A DNA stretch of 64,000 bases from Physcomitrium patens (Eukaryota; Streptophyta; Bryopsida; Funariales; Funariaceae). The translations under genes and the position numbers were made by a program. Position 1 is the stretch's first letter, and each line of letters opens with the position of its first letter. Below are positions 23,068 to 32,420 of the stretch, piece by piece. The DNA is taken from positions 4,642,664 through 4,706,663 of the forward strand of contig NC_037271.1 of NCBI RefSeq assembly GCF_000002425.4, written 5' to 3'. The notes beneath the pieces were generated by a model. That model saw nothing but the letters and a program-made list of their open reading frames with translations, was not told the DNA's origin and searched no databases.

Positions 23068-24399
23068 ATGGAATCGCAGACGGCAATGCAACTATCGTCT
23101 CTCCGCTCGTGGCCTGCGCTTCCACAGCATCAGCCAGTGGTTTTACTCTCTTGCCGCCCTACGCCCTTCCACTTCTCCGATCCTGGGTTGCGGTCCCGTC
23201 CCTCTTTCCGGCTCTCTGCGAGCTTGAACGAGGAGGACCGATGGCTTCGAGAGGAACAGCGCTGGTTGCGCGAGGAACAACGCTGGCTGCGAGAGGAAGC
23301 GCGCTGGCTTGCAGAGCGGCGACTCATGGCGGATGAATTAGACCTGCTGAAGCGTGAGTTGGAGCAGCTGCGTGCCCAAGTGCAGGAACGTCGGGAGTTT
23401 TCCACTGGTACTGCAACACTTCCCTCCGTCATCGCCAATTTGAAGCAGCTGATTCAATCATTGCCCCCGGAACCAAGACCTAATATTGAATTTATGGAGG
23501 AATTGGAGGAATTGGAGGAATTGGAGGAATTTGAATCACCTGTGTCTATCTCGGATCGTTCCAGCAGCAGCCTGAAGTATGGCTCCACAGGGAATACGTC
23601 TAGCAACTTCTCTTCCTCTCCTTCTATACCTTCGATGTCCGAGTTTTCAATTGATCTAATAAGTGAAGTAGCACCCGCCAAAGTTGCAACGGCGCAGACT
23701 GAGGTAATGCTGCGGGAGATGAGGAAAGGTGCGGAAGGAGATGAGGTAAAAGAATTGCAAGAAGCTTTGCAAGAGCTAGGGTTTTATTCAGGGGAAGAGG
23801 ATATAGAATACTCTATGTTCGCAGACGGCACAGAAACGGCCGTGAAAACTTGGCAGGCGTCAATTGGTGTTAGAGAGGACGGAGTCTTGTCTCCAGAACT
23901 GTTGGCCATGCTGTTGAGTAAGACACAAACAAATGCGAAATCTTCGAAAGAAGTCCCCTCACGACAATCAGTATCAAATTCACAGAAAGCCACTGGTGCT
24001 ACCTCAACAGGAAGCAACACAGGAACGAAGAGATCGTTTGCGGAGGAGAAAAGGGACATTGAAAACACTCGGGACGAGAATATTGCCTCCAATCGCAGGG
24101 TCTTTTTGCTGGGTGAGAACCGGTGGGAGGAACCGAGCAGCCTCAGGAAACCGAAGACAAATGGAGCGTCGTCAGTATCACCACGGGCAGGGCAGAAGGC
24201 TGTGCACACAGAGAAGTGCTTCTCCTGCAAGGGAGAAGGCGTAACCATGTGCAGCGAATGTGAGGGCACTGGAGAATTGAATGTGGAGGATCAGTTTCTG
24301 GACTGGGTGGAGGAAGGTGCAAAATGCCCTTACTGTGAAGGCACAGGCGCCATTGATTGCGATGTTTGCGACGGAGCCGGAACTACCCGAGTCGCATAA
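23068..24399 (+). CDS. PTAC5: pTAC5-like plastid nucleoid protein (coiled coil, peptidoglycan-binding-like domain, DnaJ-type zinc finger)
   Basis: One uninterrupted frame of 443 codons. Residues 1-50 are Ser/Pro/Arg-rich with few acidic residues, as in a chloroplast transit peptide. Residues 53-115 form a charged coiled coil built on a seven-residue repeat of the form RWLREEQ, as in plant pTAC5. A second short repeat (LEE, residues 145-156) follows. Residues 221-283 match a peptidoglycan-binding-like fold (DEVKELQEALQELGFYSG; AVKTWQASIGVREDGVLSPE). The C-terminus has four CxxC pairs (384/387, 395/398, 420/423, 431/434) with CxGxG spacing as in DnaJ zinc fingers. In Arabidopsis, pTAC5 is a component of the plastid transcriptionally active chromosome and supports plastid-encoded RNA polymerase activity. 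The absence of introns contrasts with most genes here. The ATG was chosen as the first in frame, giving a good transit peptide. Confidence 0.9.
   Translation: MESQTAMQLSSLRSWPALPQHQPVVLLSCRPTPFHFSDPGLRSRPSFRLSASLNEEDRWLREEQRWLREEQRWLREEARWLAERRLMADELDLLKRELEQLRAQVQERREFSTGTATLPSVIANLKQLIQSLPPEPRPNIEFMEELEELEELEEFESPVSISDRSSSSLKYGSTGNTSSNFSSSPSIPSMSEFSIDLISEVAPAKVATAQTEVMLREMRKGAEGDEVKELQEALQELGFYSGEEDIEYSMFADGTETAVKTWQASIGVREDGVLSPELLAMLLSKTQTNAKSSKEVPSRQSVSNSQKATGATSTGSNTGTKRSFAEEKRDIENTRDENIASNRRVFLLGENRWEEPSSLRKPKTNGASSVSPRAGQKAVHTEKCFSCKGEGVTMCSECEGTGELNVEDQFLDWVEEGAKCPYCEGTGAIDCDVCDGAGTTRVA
23238..23321 (+). repeat. Four 21-bp tandem repeats encoding RWLREEQ-type heptads
   Basis: Within the pTAC5-like gene, four successive 21-bp units encode RWLREEQ, RWLREEQ, RWLREEA and RWLAERR. 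Period and sequence suit a coiled coil and suggest expansion by tandem duplication. Confidence 0.85.
23494..23531 (+). repeat. Nine-bp tandem repeat encoding LEE
   Basis: Four units of a GGAGGAATT-type 9-mer encode repeated Leu-Glu-Glu in the pTAC5-like protein, a likely slippage-prone tract. Confidence 0.85.
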
Positions 24400-25059
24400 T
24401 TTTTGTATAGCACATCCTGAGCTGCTTGGTTGCGATTCCACCTCTGTATTTCATTTCCAGTTCAGACACGTTCAGTTCATGTACTCTCAACTGGGCAATG
24501 CAGTCTACGTCCATGGGGACTTTGAAATAGGCAGCAGCTCCGTCCACAGTTTCCTCAACGTTGCAAAATTCCTTACTGTAAATGTAATGGCGTCTCTATT
24601 GCCTCGTCTTCGATTCTTCTTACACCCTGTTGCACTTACAACGCCGATTCTATGTCTGACCAAGGTGATGCTTTCTAGTAACAATTTGCCTGAACGAGTA
24701 TGCAATAGCCTAAAGCATGTCACGTGTCTCGGCGCTGCTCACAGCATGATCAGATACTTCAGCCGGTGCAACCAGCGTTTCTAGGTATTTGCTACTGAAA
24801 TACGTTCCAAGTGGATTCATGAATTGAGAGCCACAGCCAAACCATCAAACACAGTGACAAATGCATGGAAAAGCTACCGTTGCCATTGAGTTGGCAAAAG
24901 CCACTTAGCCAAAAGGCTGTACTCTTTGTCAAAACTCGAACAGTGCGGAATGTTCTGATCAATAAGCTTCTAAGTTGCAACTTCGAATGTTCGCAAACGT
25001 TCCACAAACGTTCCCGAGAAACATGTGCAAACTCCACAAGGAATGTTTCAACTCTATGC
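24400..25059. other. Convergent 3' interval between the pTAC5-like and SMYD genes
   Basis: The plus-strand pTAC5-like gene ends at 24399 and the minus-strand SMYD-type gene ends at 25060. The 660 bp between them must hold both 3' UTRs. No independent gene is visible; open frames here lack similarity. Confidence 0.5.
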
Positions 25060-28000
25060 TCAATGTGTCTGGTTAATCAGAGAGCGTTTGTATGCAACTT
25101 CTGCTTGAGCCTCTTGCAGGGTAGAAGTGAGGCCGTGAAGAAGCTCAGATTTTGACCCATGAGTTACTTGAATGACAGTATATGCCTTCCTTAACGTATT
25201 AACTGCCTTAGCTGAGTCGCCTAGAAGCCTGCATGTACCATCAGGATATTTGTTCAGGCACGTGCATTGCTTCAAAATGCCGAAGACGTCAAACAAGACA
25301 ACCCAAAATCGAGTGCCTTACCATTGGAGCTTTCCAAGAGTGAAATACTGAAGTCCTAGAAGTGGAGAGAATGGAGGATACGCTCCTGTTTCACCCACAA
25401 AAGTCCAGATTCAAATCAGTTAACTAAAACAAGATAGTCTGTGCAGATGTTACATAATAAATGCTTCTTGAATTTGTCAATATTTATGTAGAACAAGGAA
25501 ACTTACGTTCATAAGCTGGAATGGTACTCTGGCAAAATTCCAACGCTGATGCCCAGTCTTCCATATCCATGCATATCTGTTCATGTTTAATTTTTCAGAA
25601 ACCGTAAGAGGAAATCAGAGGGGTTGAACATTCAAAAGCTTTATTAAACAGCATACGACCAACCTTTAAAAGGGCATCATGTGTTCGTAGCAAAGGAACA
25701 GAATATGGATGCCACAACTTCCTCTGCTTAGCTTCCACCTCGCTATACAGCCTCCGCGCACTCTCAAGCTCTTTCAAATTAAGGCCTCAAAAAATATATC
25801 ATCGTTTACTTTCAAAACAAATTTAAGTAAAAATTTAATACGTTCTTTCAATATAAAATTACATTTTTTATCTTTAATTTTTTTCTAAAACAAAAAGGAT
25901 AATGGACAAAAAAATGTATGATCATGAGGAATTCTCCAAGTTTATAGCTAGAAATAACACGCACAAATCAGTTGTTTCAAGCGTTGAGAAAGCATTCGAT
26001 CAATGAGGGATACTGCCAGCTGCATACAGATTGGATGCTTCCAATACGTCCAATTCGACTTCCTTGGCAGCAGACTTGGTCTGTTGCACTTCACGTTTTA
26101 ATCCGCAAACCTCACAAATAACTTTATCGCTCCCTGTAGCCACAAATATTCAGATGATAAGGCACTAAAGAAGAAAGGATTAAAAGGCCAGAAATTGCAT
26201 TGAACATCTTGGAGATTTTAGACACGATTAACCTGGATCTTCAATCAACGGTCCATTGCAATCTGAATTAACACAACCATATCCTTCAAGAAACGCATCC
26301 TCCCTGGACCCTTCACGCGTTACCTAAATTATGAATAACCACTATATTGTTACCACTTCAAAAGAGTGCTCAATTCACTTGTATCGGCAAATAACAGCGT
26401 GCAATTAAAAACACAATTAAAACAAAACCTTACCCTCATCGACAGGGATGCGATGTTAGATCAAATAAACGTGCAAGAACTATCCAATGTAGAAACTACA
26501 ATACAACATAACAAAACTGGTGTACATATCACTGATTGATTACCACAAGTCCTGTGTTGATATCAGATGTAATAAAGTTCTCGCAAAGATGGAGCAAAAG
26601 GATCATCTCGATTCATACCAATCGACTACAGCGGATGCAATTACAATCAAAATAATACTGGTCCCTGAGAGCCTTTCGTCGGGTATTTGTACTGGCTGCT
26701 AATTCCACATAACTGATGGTAATCTGTCCAGCAGAAGTCGTTATGAATACCATGAGTGTCACTGGAGCAGGCAAGTAGAAAATAATCCTTCATTCTTTCA
26801 ATTAAATCTAAGTCGTAAGTGCAGTTCATGGTCTGGTTCTCTTAAAACACTCTGACGTGATACAGGACTGGGCAAAATTAGCAAGGAAATCAATGCCAAA
26901 ATCGTCACTCAAGACACTGCAATTGCAAAGAAGAAAATTTCAATGTATGTTGATATACGCATGCAACAAAACCATAAAACCTTACCTCAGTCCCTTCTTG
27001 AGTGTCTTCTAATGCACGAAGCGCAGCACGATTTCCATCAAAATGAAGTACCGCATTCGGAACACAGCTGGACAGGAGACAAACAACTATCCAACAATCA
27101 AAACCATTATGCAGTTCCTCGTACATCGAACCAACTTCTAGTGTAATGTACTCTGCATAACAAATGACTAAAACCCCTAAACCTTAAACCCAAGCATATA
27201 TATATATAGCATGTGGTAGATTTTCGGAGGCAATCTTTACAACAAAGAATAGCCTCACTAACCGAACCTGTGATTGACAATTGATATGACAGGATAGAGC
27301 CCTGTACCCAAAGGCCTCACTTCCTCATCGCAAATTGTATGAGCATTGCAAGCGAACTGTGCCGCATACCACATGACAACTAAGTCAGAAGGAAATTAAT
27401 TCTGAATATGGGCAAATAAGTGCGTTTCATTAATACGACGCGGATAACTTTTAAATTTTCAAAAAATGAAACCAGCAATTGCTCTCTTAGGGAAAAGTAG
27501 AGCCGCTTACCCTACAAATCATTTGCGTAACCTCTTTCACATTCACCTCGTCTGGAGCCATCATTTGTTGCACTATGCTAGCCATCTGCGCATACATCAC
27601 TAAACGATCTTCGCTTGTCTCGGACATGTCTTCACGGTAAGTAAAGGTTTTACATTTAAACTATAAACCCTGAACCCAGATTGTTGCTTACACGGATGGA
27701 GAAATGATGCAAGCATTGTTCCGAGGCACAGAATGCAATGCAAAAGGATACGTGTGGGCAAAACCTCACAGACATCATAATTATCCACAGCTGCCTTCAA
27801 CTGAACCTACTAATGGAACAGAAATGCACGGTCAGATCGAGCGGAAACATTGAACAGAAAAAAATGGATCGCGGGTCGAGAGTAGGCCAAGACAACATTG
27901 ACACGCTCACCCTCTCTGCTTGTAACCTTCGCTTGATCAAAAACCGCATCACTAAACGCAAACTCGGGGTAGGACTCCGCTTCTTTTCCTTCAGAAGCCT

Positions 28001-28582
28001 CACTAATATAGCGCATTCGAATTTGTGAAGACCCCATCCGCTTCTCTAAGAAAACAGAAACGTCGCAGCCTTAAAGAAATTGCAAGAAATCGGAATAGGA
28101 AACATTATTTATAGAGGAAACAACAAGAATACAGCAGGATCACAGGCTAGAAGCAGAAGAAATTAAAAATTGACGGAAAGAAGGCGGGGCAATAGAGCAG
28201 CACCTGGCAATTGGCACAGCAATAGAAGACAGTCTTGCACGCGCTGCATCGCTTGAGATTGGAGGACTGGCGATAACAGCGATCGCAACGGAGGGCTTGG
28301 CTCGAATCATCCAAGGCACAAACATAGGGCTCTTGCTGAAGGATCACCTCACCTGCCACAACCACATTCAGAGAATTGCACTTGAACTAAAAATGACCAG
28401 AGCACCCGAATTCGAATGCGAGGGAAGCTCAAGGGAAAAAGGGAGCAAGAGTAGAAGCTGCTACCGCGATGAAAGGCGCGGTTGGCGATCAAGCAACGGC
28501 CCTTAGCGGGGGAGACCGAGACGGACAAGTTATGGCTATTCTGCAGATACTCCGCAAGCTCTTGGTCCGCAACAGCCGCCAT
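25060..28582 (-). CDS. SET and MYND domain protein lysine methyltransferase, ASHR1/SMYD type
   Basis: Fourteen exons (28582-28465, 28352-28204, 28045-27911, 27800-27752, 27629-27511, 27356-27268, 27067-26986, 26723-26619, 26323-26233, 26133-26014, 25770-25664, 25576-25507, 25385-25322, 25228-25060) give 488 codons, near Arabidopsis ASHR1. The SET domain starts by residue 20 and is split by a complete MYND zinc finger (C62, C65, C75, C78, C84, C88, H96, C100). The catalytic SET core follows with NHSC at 218-221 and ITISYVE from 248. A post-SET CxCxxC (CNCIRC) is next, then a helical TPR-like C-terminus (LESARRLYSEVEAKQRKL, ALEFCQSTIPAYE, GLQYFTLGKLQW). Family members methylate lysines on histones or other proteins using S-adenosylmethionine; the substrate here is unknown. 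Exon 10's donor (GTATCC) was chosen because it restores frame and the helical pattern. All introns are GT-AG. Confidence 0.92.
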
Positions 28583-28950
28583 GGGTGAGAAATCGCCACG
28601 CAAATCCAATTGATGCTTGAGAGACTACCAACGCAAAAACGATGGTGAGGAAGAAGGAAAAAAATTAAGCAACAAAATTGATGACAAGGGCGGCGAAAGC
28701 TCTTCAAGCTCCATCATCAATCGACTTCACGCATTTCCACTGAGCATGCAAATCCATCCTGGAAACGATGGATGCGGCGACCGGGAGGCGGCCATCGGGT
28801 ACCGTAGGTCGGCCGTGACAACACTACGACGAATATGACCAAAACTAGGTCTACATTGTTGAGACCAAGCCCTAATTCTCGGAACTTGAACCAGTGAAAT
28901 GCGTTCTTGTGTTTTGGCACATCCGGTTTGGTTCACAATATTTGGAAGTG
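28583..28950. promoter_or_regulatory. 5' flank of the SMYD/ASHR1-type gene
   Basis: Short upstream region of the minus-strand methyltransferase gene, of moderate GC. It changes abruptly to AT-rich sequence near 28.95 kb. No further gene is seen. Confidence 0.4.
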
Positions 28951-29345
28951 TTGTGGGATCTGAATTTTGGCCAATGGTTCCTTGTTCTTTGTTTGGAAGT
29001 TTCTACTCTTTCGGAAAATTCATTTTTCTACAAAACTTTAATTATTTGATGTGAGAGTTGTTTAACAAATAAAAGTGAGGAATTAATAAACTAAAACAAG
29101 ATGGATATGTCAAATTATAAGTAGGCTTGTAAATCAACATACAAATGAAGTTTAAAAAGGACATTTAAGAAAAAAAAAGTTAACAAAAAAATGTAAAAAA
29201 TGTAACAATAGTTGAGAAGCTACCAAACATGTTTCTATTTGTATTTTGTTAGAAACATAAATAAATACTATTTACAATTCTTTACATATATACTATTTGC
29301 AAAGTTGGAAGTTTAAATAACTTAAAAATTAAATTTTAATATAAC

Positions 29346-29347
<2 letters not shown>

Positions 29348-29376
<29 letters not shown>
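29348..29376. repeat. (TA)n microsatellite
   Basis: An alternating AT tract of about 29 bp inside the AT-rich block. Confidence 0.95.
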
Positions 29377-29382
<6 letters not shown>

Positions 29383-30418
29383 TTTTTTTTCTTTTAAACA
29401 AAGTATAATTTTTTAGAAAAAAATTAATAAAAAGCTCTCTAATAATAATTTTTAATCAAACTAATAAAAGTATCTTTGTTGAAAAAACTCCTAAATAAGT
29501 CTCATTTCCTAAAAAAACTATTTAAAGTCTATTAGAAATATTTTAAAAGAATTTTAAAGATTAAAAAATATTTTGAAGAAAAATGGAATTTTCATTTTTC
29601 ATATATAATTATTAAATATTTAAAATACCAATCTGCAATAATATTTAAGACTTTGAACTTAATAACAATATCAGCAACTTAGATTTATAGATTTAGTTTA
29701 ACTCAATGTCCTTATAAGTTCTTTTAAGCATATATTCACTATTTAAAGCCACCAAAATTAATTAAACCAAAATATAATTAAACATACTAAAACTTTAATT
29801 TTACTAAGAAAGTTATTTTTCTTTTTTGAACTATTAAATATGAAATAAATAGTTCTAGGAAAATAAATTACAATAGTTTAGAAAATAATATGTTTTTTTA
29901 ATTGTCTATGTATATGCTAATGGCTATGTATGTCACTAAACTTGACTTTTGAATTTCAAAAAAAAAACATAAAATGTTACAAACTAATCAATAAGAATCT
30001 TATTGCAAAAATCCAATTGGTTTTTATGACATAAATAGTTATAAAATATTAATACCATTGGTGACAACTAGTTATTATAATTAGATAATCAAACCGTTAT
30101 TTTTGAACAGTTATTAGCTTATTAGGTTTTAATTCTAATTAGCGTGTTTTAGTCTCATAATCAAATAACATATTAAATGTTATAACTTTATTTATTTTTT
30201 AGCTAAATAAGGTTGTCAATCGATTTTTTTTTTTTTTCTAATCCTCAAAAAAGCTTGGCATGCATTGAAGCCATTGATTTAATGCAAATAACAGTTTTAA
30301 AATAAGTTATGCCAATCTACAAACAGAATAATTTATATATATATGTAAAAAAGTGTGTAATGACTATAAATTTATATTTTATATTTTTATTTTTGCTTTA
30401 TTTCCCTTTTCTTTTTCT

Positions 30419-30420
<2 letters not shown>

Positions 30421-30449
<29 letters not shown>
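30421..30449. repeat. (AAT)n microsatellite
   Basis: About nine AAT/ATA units in tandem within AT-rich intergenic sequence. Confidence 0.9.
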
Positions 30450-30450
<1 letters not shown>

Positions 30451-30919
30451 TTCAATTTTAGGTTTTGCTCAAAGTAGTAATCAGTCTTAGTTTGATTGAT
30501 ATTTAGATGAATTAATGGTACCATAGGTCAAAGCTCCACCCCATTACTTTGCCTATTCTATTTGCAAGCTTCAAAAATTAGTCTAAAATCAAGTAAAAGT
30601 GACAAAGTTCAAAATCAAGCAAGGGTAAGTTTTATCCTATTTCAAGATATGATTTAGTCAAAAACTTTTTTTTTTTAATTGGTCATGGATCTTAATACAT
30701 AGGTCATTGTTATTCAAACACAGGTGAAATTTCACCCTTGTAATAATCAATTCTTTATAGTTACAATTTTAAATGGGTTTGTGTTGTAAGTCCAAAAATG
30801 CTTGGGATGAAGCCCAAAATTGTATAGAGGCTCCACCCTTCACAAGACGCAATCAAACCCTGGACCATGAACAATTAAACCCAAACTGTGCCATGAGAGA
30901 CGCCGAGTGCCGATCCAGT

Positions 30920-30933
30920 GCGGCCGCGGCCGC
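30920..30933. promoter_or_regulatory. GC palindrome upstream of the H1/protamine-like gene
   Basis: GCGGCCGCGGCCGC is a perfect 14-bp palindrome about 260 bp before the start codon of the linker-histone-like gene. It stands out in an AT-rich neighbourhood. A regulatory role is only inferred. Confidence 0.3.
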
Positions 30934-31192
30934 TACGCCGGCATTAGAGAGGCACCTCGAATGGTCGCGTGAGGTAACGTTTCGACCCCACCAGGTCGCG
31001 GCCACATAATTCATTCTCATGAGGCCTCTCTGCACACAAATTGCAGTGCTACCTCCGCGAGCTCATTGCTGCTGCTAGATCCCACTTAGATGCGCACTTA
31101 GTCCTCTCCTTGATTTCCAGCTTACACTGAGATCGTTGCATTCTTTCCCCAATCAAGGTCTGTGTTGCTGTCGGTGGATCTCGATAGACGGA

Positions 31193-31615
31193 ATGAAGGA
31201 GACATGGCCACCGCAGGAATCCATGCTGCAGGATACGATTCTCGTTCTGAAGCAACGGCAGGGAGCCAGCTTAGCGGAGATCCGCAAGCGCCTGGAACTG
31301 GGCTCCGATGGCAAGCTCAGCGAAGCTAAGAATAAGATGCTGACATCTACACTGAAAGGTCTGGTGCAGAAGGGCCGAATTCAGAAGAGCGGCGGTAAGT
31401 ACAAGCTTGCGAGAGCTAGCTCTAAGAAAGCAGTTGATAAGGCTGTGAGTCGCCGTAGCCGCAGTTTGGCTGTCGGCTCGGTAAAATCGCAGCGACGAAG
31501 CCGTGGAGGTCATCGCCATAGGCGTCGTCGGGGTGGAAGCCGCCGAAGACGGCACAGCCGCAAGCGTCATGGTAGACGCCATCGTAAGTCGAGGCGCCGC
31601 AAAAGCCATCATTGA
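31193..31615 (+). CDS. Linker-histone H1-like protein with protamine-like arginine tail
   Basis: A single exon of 140 codons. Residues 9-74 fit an H1/H15 winged-helix domain: MLQDTILVLKQRQGASLAEI, then KMLTSTLKGLVQKGRIQKSG, then KYKLA. The short linker is Lys/Ala-rich, as in H1. From about residue 86 to the end the chain is dominated by Arg, with about 23 Arg plus Lys, His, Ser and Gly in 55 residues and no Cys. Examples are HRHRRRRGGSRRRR and KRHGRRHRKSRRRK. That arrangement is like a sperm protamine. In liverworts, sperm protamines are known to derive from male-germline H1 proteins by cleavage, so a role in compacting chromatin in motile sperm is a reasoned inference. The first ATG of this frame lies before the domain; upstream in-frame codons without ATG were ignored. 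A somatic H1 would normally have a longer, Lys/Pro/Ala-rich tail. Confidence 0.8.
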   Translation: MKETWPPQESMLQDTILVLKQRQGASLAEIRKRLELGSDGKLSEAKNKMLTSTLKGLVQKGRIQKSGGKYKLARASSKKAVDKAVSRRSRSLAVGSVKSQRRSRGGHRHRRRRGGSRRRRHSRKRHGRRHRKSRRRKSHH

Positions 31616-32420
31616 CGATGAGTTGCATCGCTGTACGTGTGAACAACCAGCGGGTAAGATTGAAAAGAGAGCAAAACATGGATCACATGCTACACAAATG
31701 AAACTCTTCGTGACCAGTCAAAATGGACTCAAACTTGAGCTTTAGTGCACTATGATTAAAAGTTGAAGGTGGAATCCGACCACAGATGATCTAAAGAGTA
31801 CGTGAACACAAGCTGCCGCTGACTATGAACATTCAATGTCATAAAATAATAGGCTGGGACATCATTTAATTCCTCAGTTGCAGGCATCGATACACTGCGA
31901 CCTACGTTACATAATTCATTTAGAACACTGCAGAACCCAACTTGTGTTTCAAAATCACCAGCATTCACTTCTGTACTTAGCCTCCTAATTGAACAATTGA
32001 ACATGTGTGGATTATACGCGACAAAAAATTGAGAAGATGCTAGAGTATTTATTCAAACATCGTATGAACTTTAGATCTTTTTGTAAATTTTCTGTGAACG
32101 ATAGTCATTCAAGGTAGCTCCTCGGGAACAGATACAAACCCTGCATTTGAAACCGCAAGGTGCGTAACAGCCAGAAACATACAAATACTCCATCGAGGTG
32201 TAACATAAACCTGGGAACATGTGTCTGATTCACCGTTCACAGCGACCGATAACAGAGGCTGAAAATAAATGTACAATGCGATGTATCAACTACGCCACTC
32301 AAGCCAAGCCAATATGCTTTCAGGCCCAATCGAATGATATTGGGCCACATGATTGTGAATCCGACGATTCTAAGGTCTTATTAAAAAAATAAATTAGCTA
32401 ATAAAAAATTGTTAAAAAAA
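31616..32420. other. Convergent 3' interval between the H1-like and IQD genes
   Basis: Contains the 3' UTRs of the plus-strand H1-like gene and the minus-strand IQD gene. A minus-strand frame at 31756-32004 shows no recognisable domain and is not called. Confidence 0.5.

Larger units (their letters stand above)
28950..30780. other. AT-rich intergenic block
   Basis: Very AT-rich, without credible coding frames. It contains (TA)n at 29348-29376, several poly-T and poly-A runs, and an (AAT)n tract at about 30421-30449. Confidence 0.7.

Noticed and set aside
31756-32004. An 82-codon minus-strand frame between the H1-like and IQD genes
   Set aside because: No recognisable domain; it lies where the two convergent 3' UTRs are expected.
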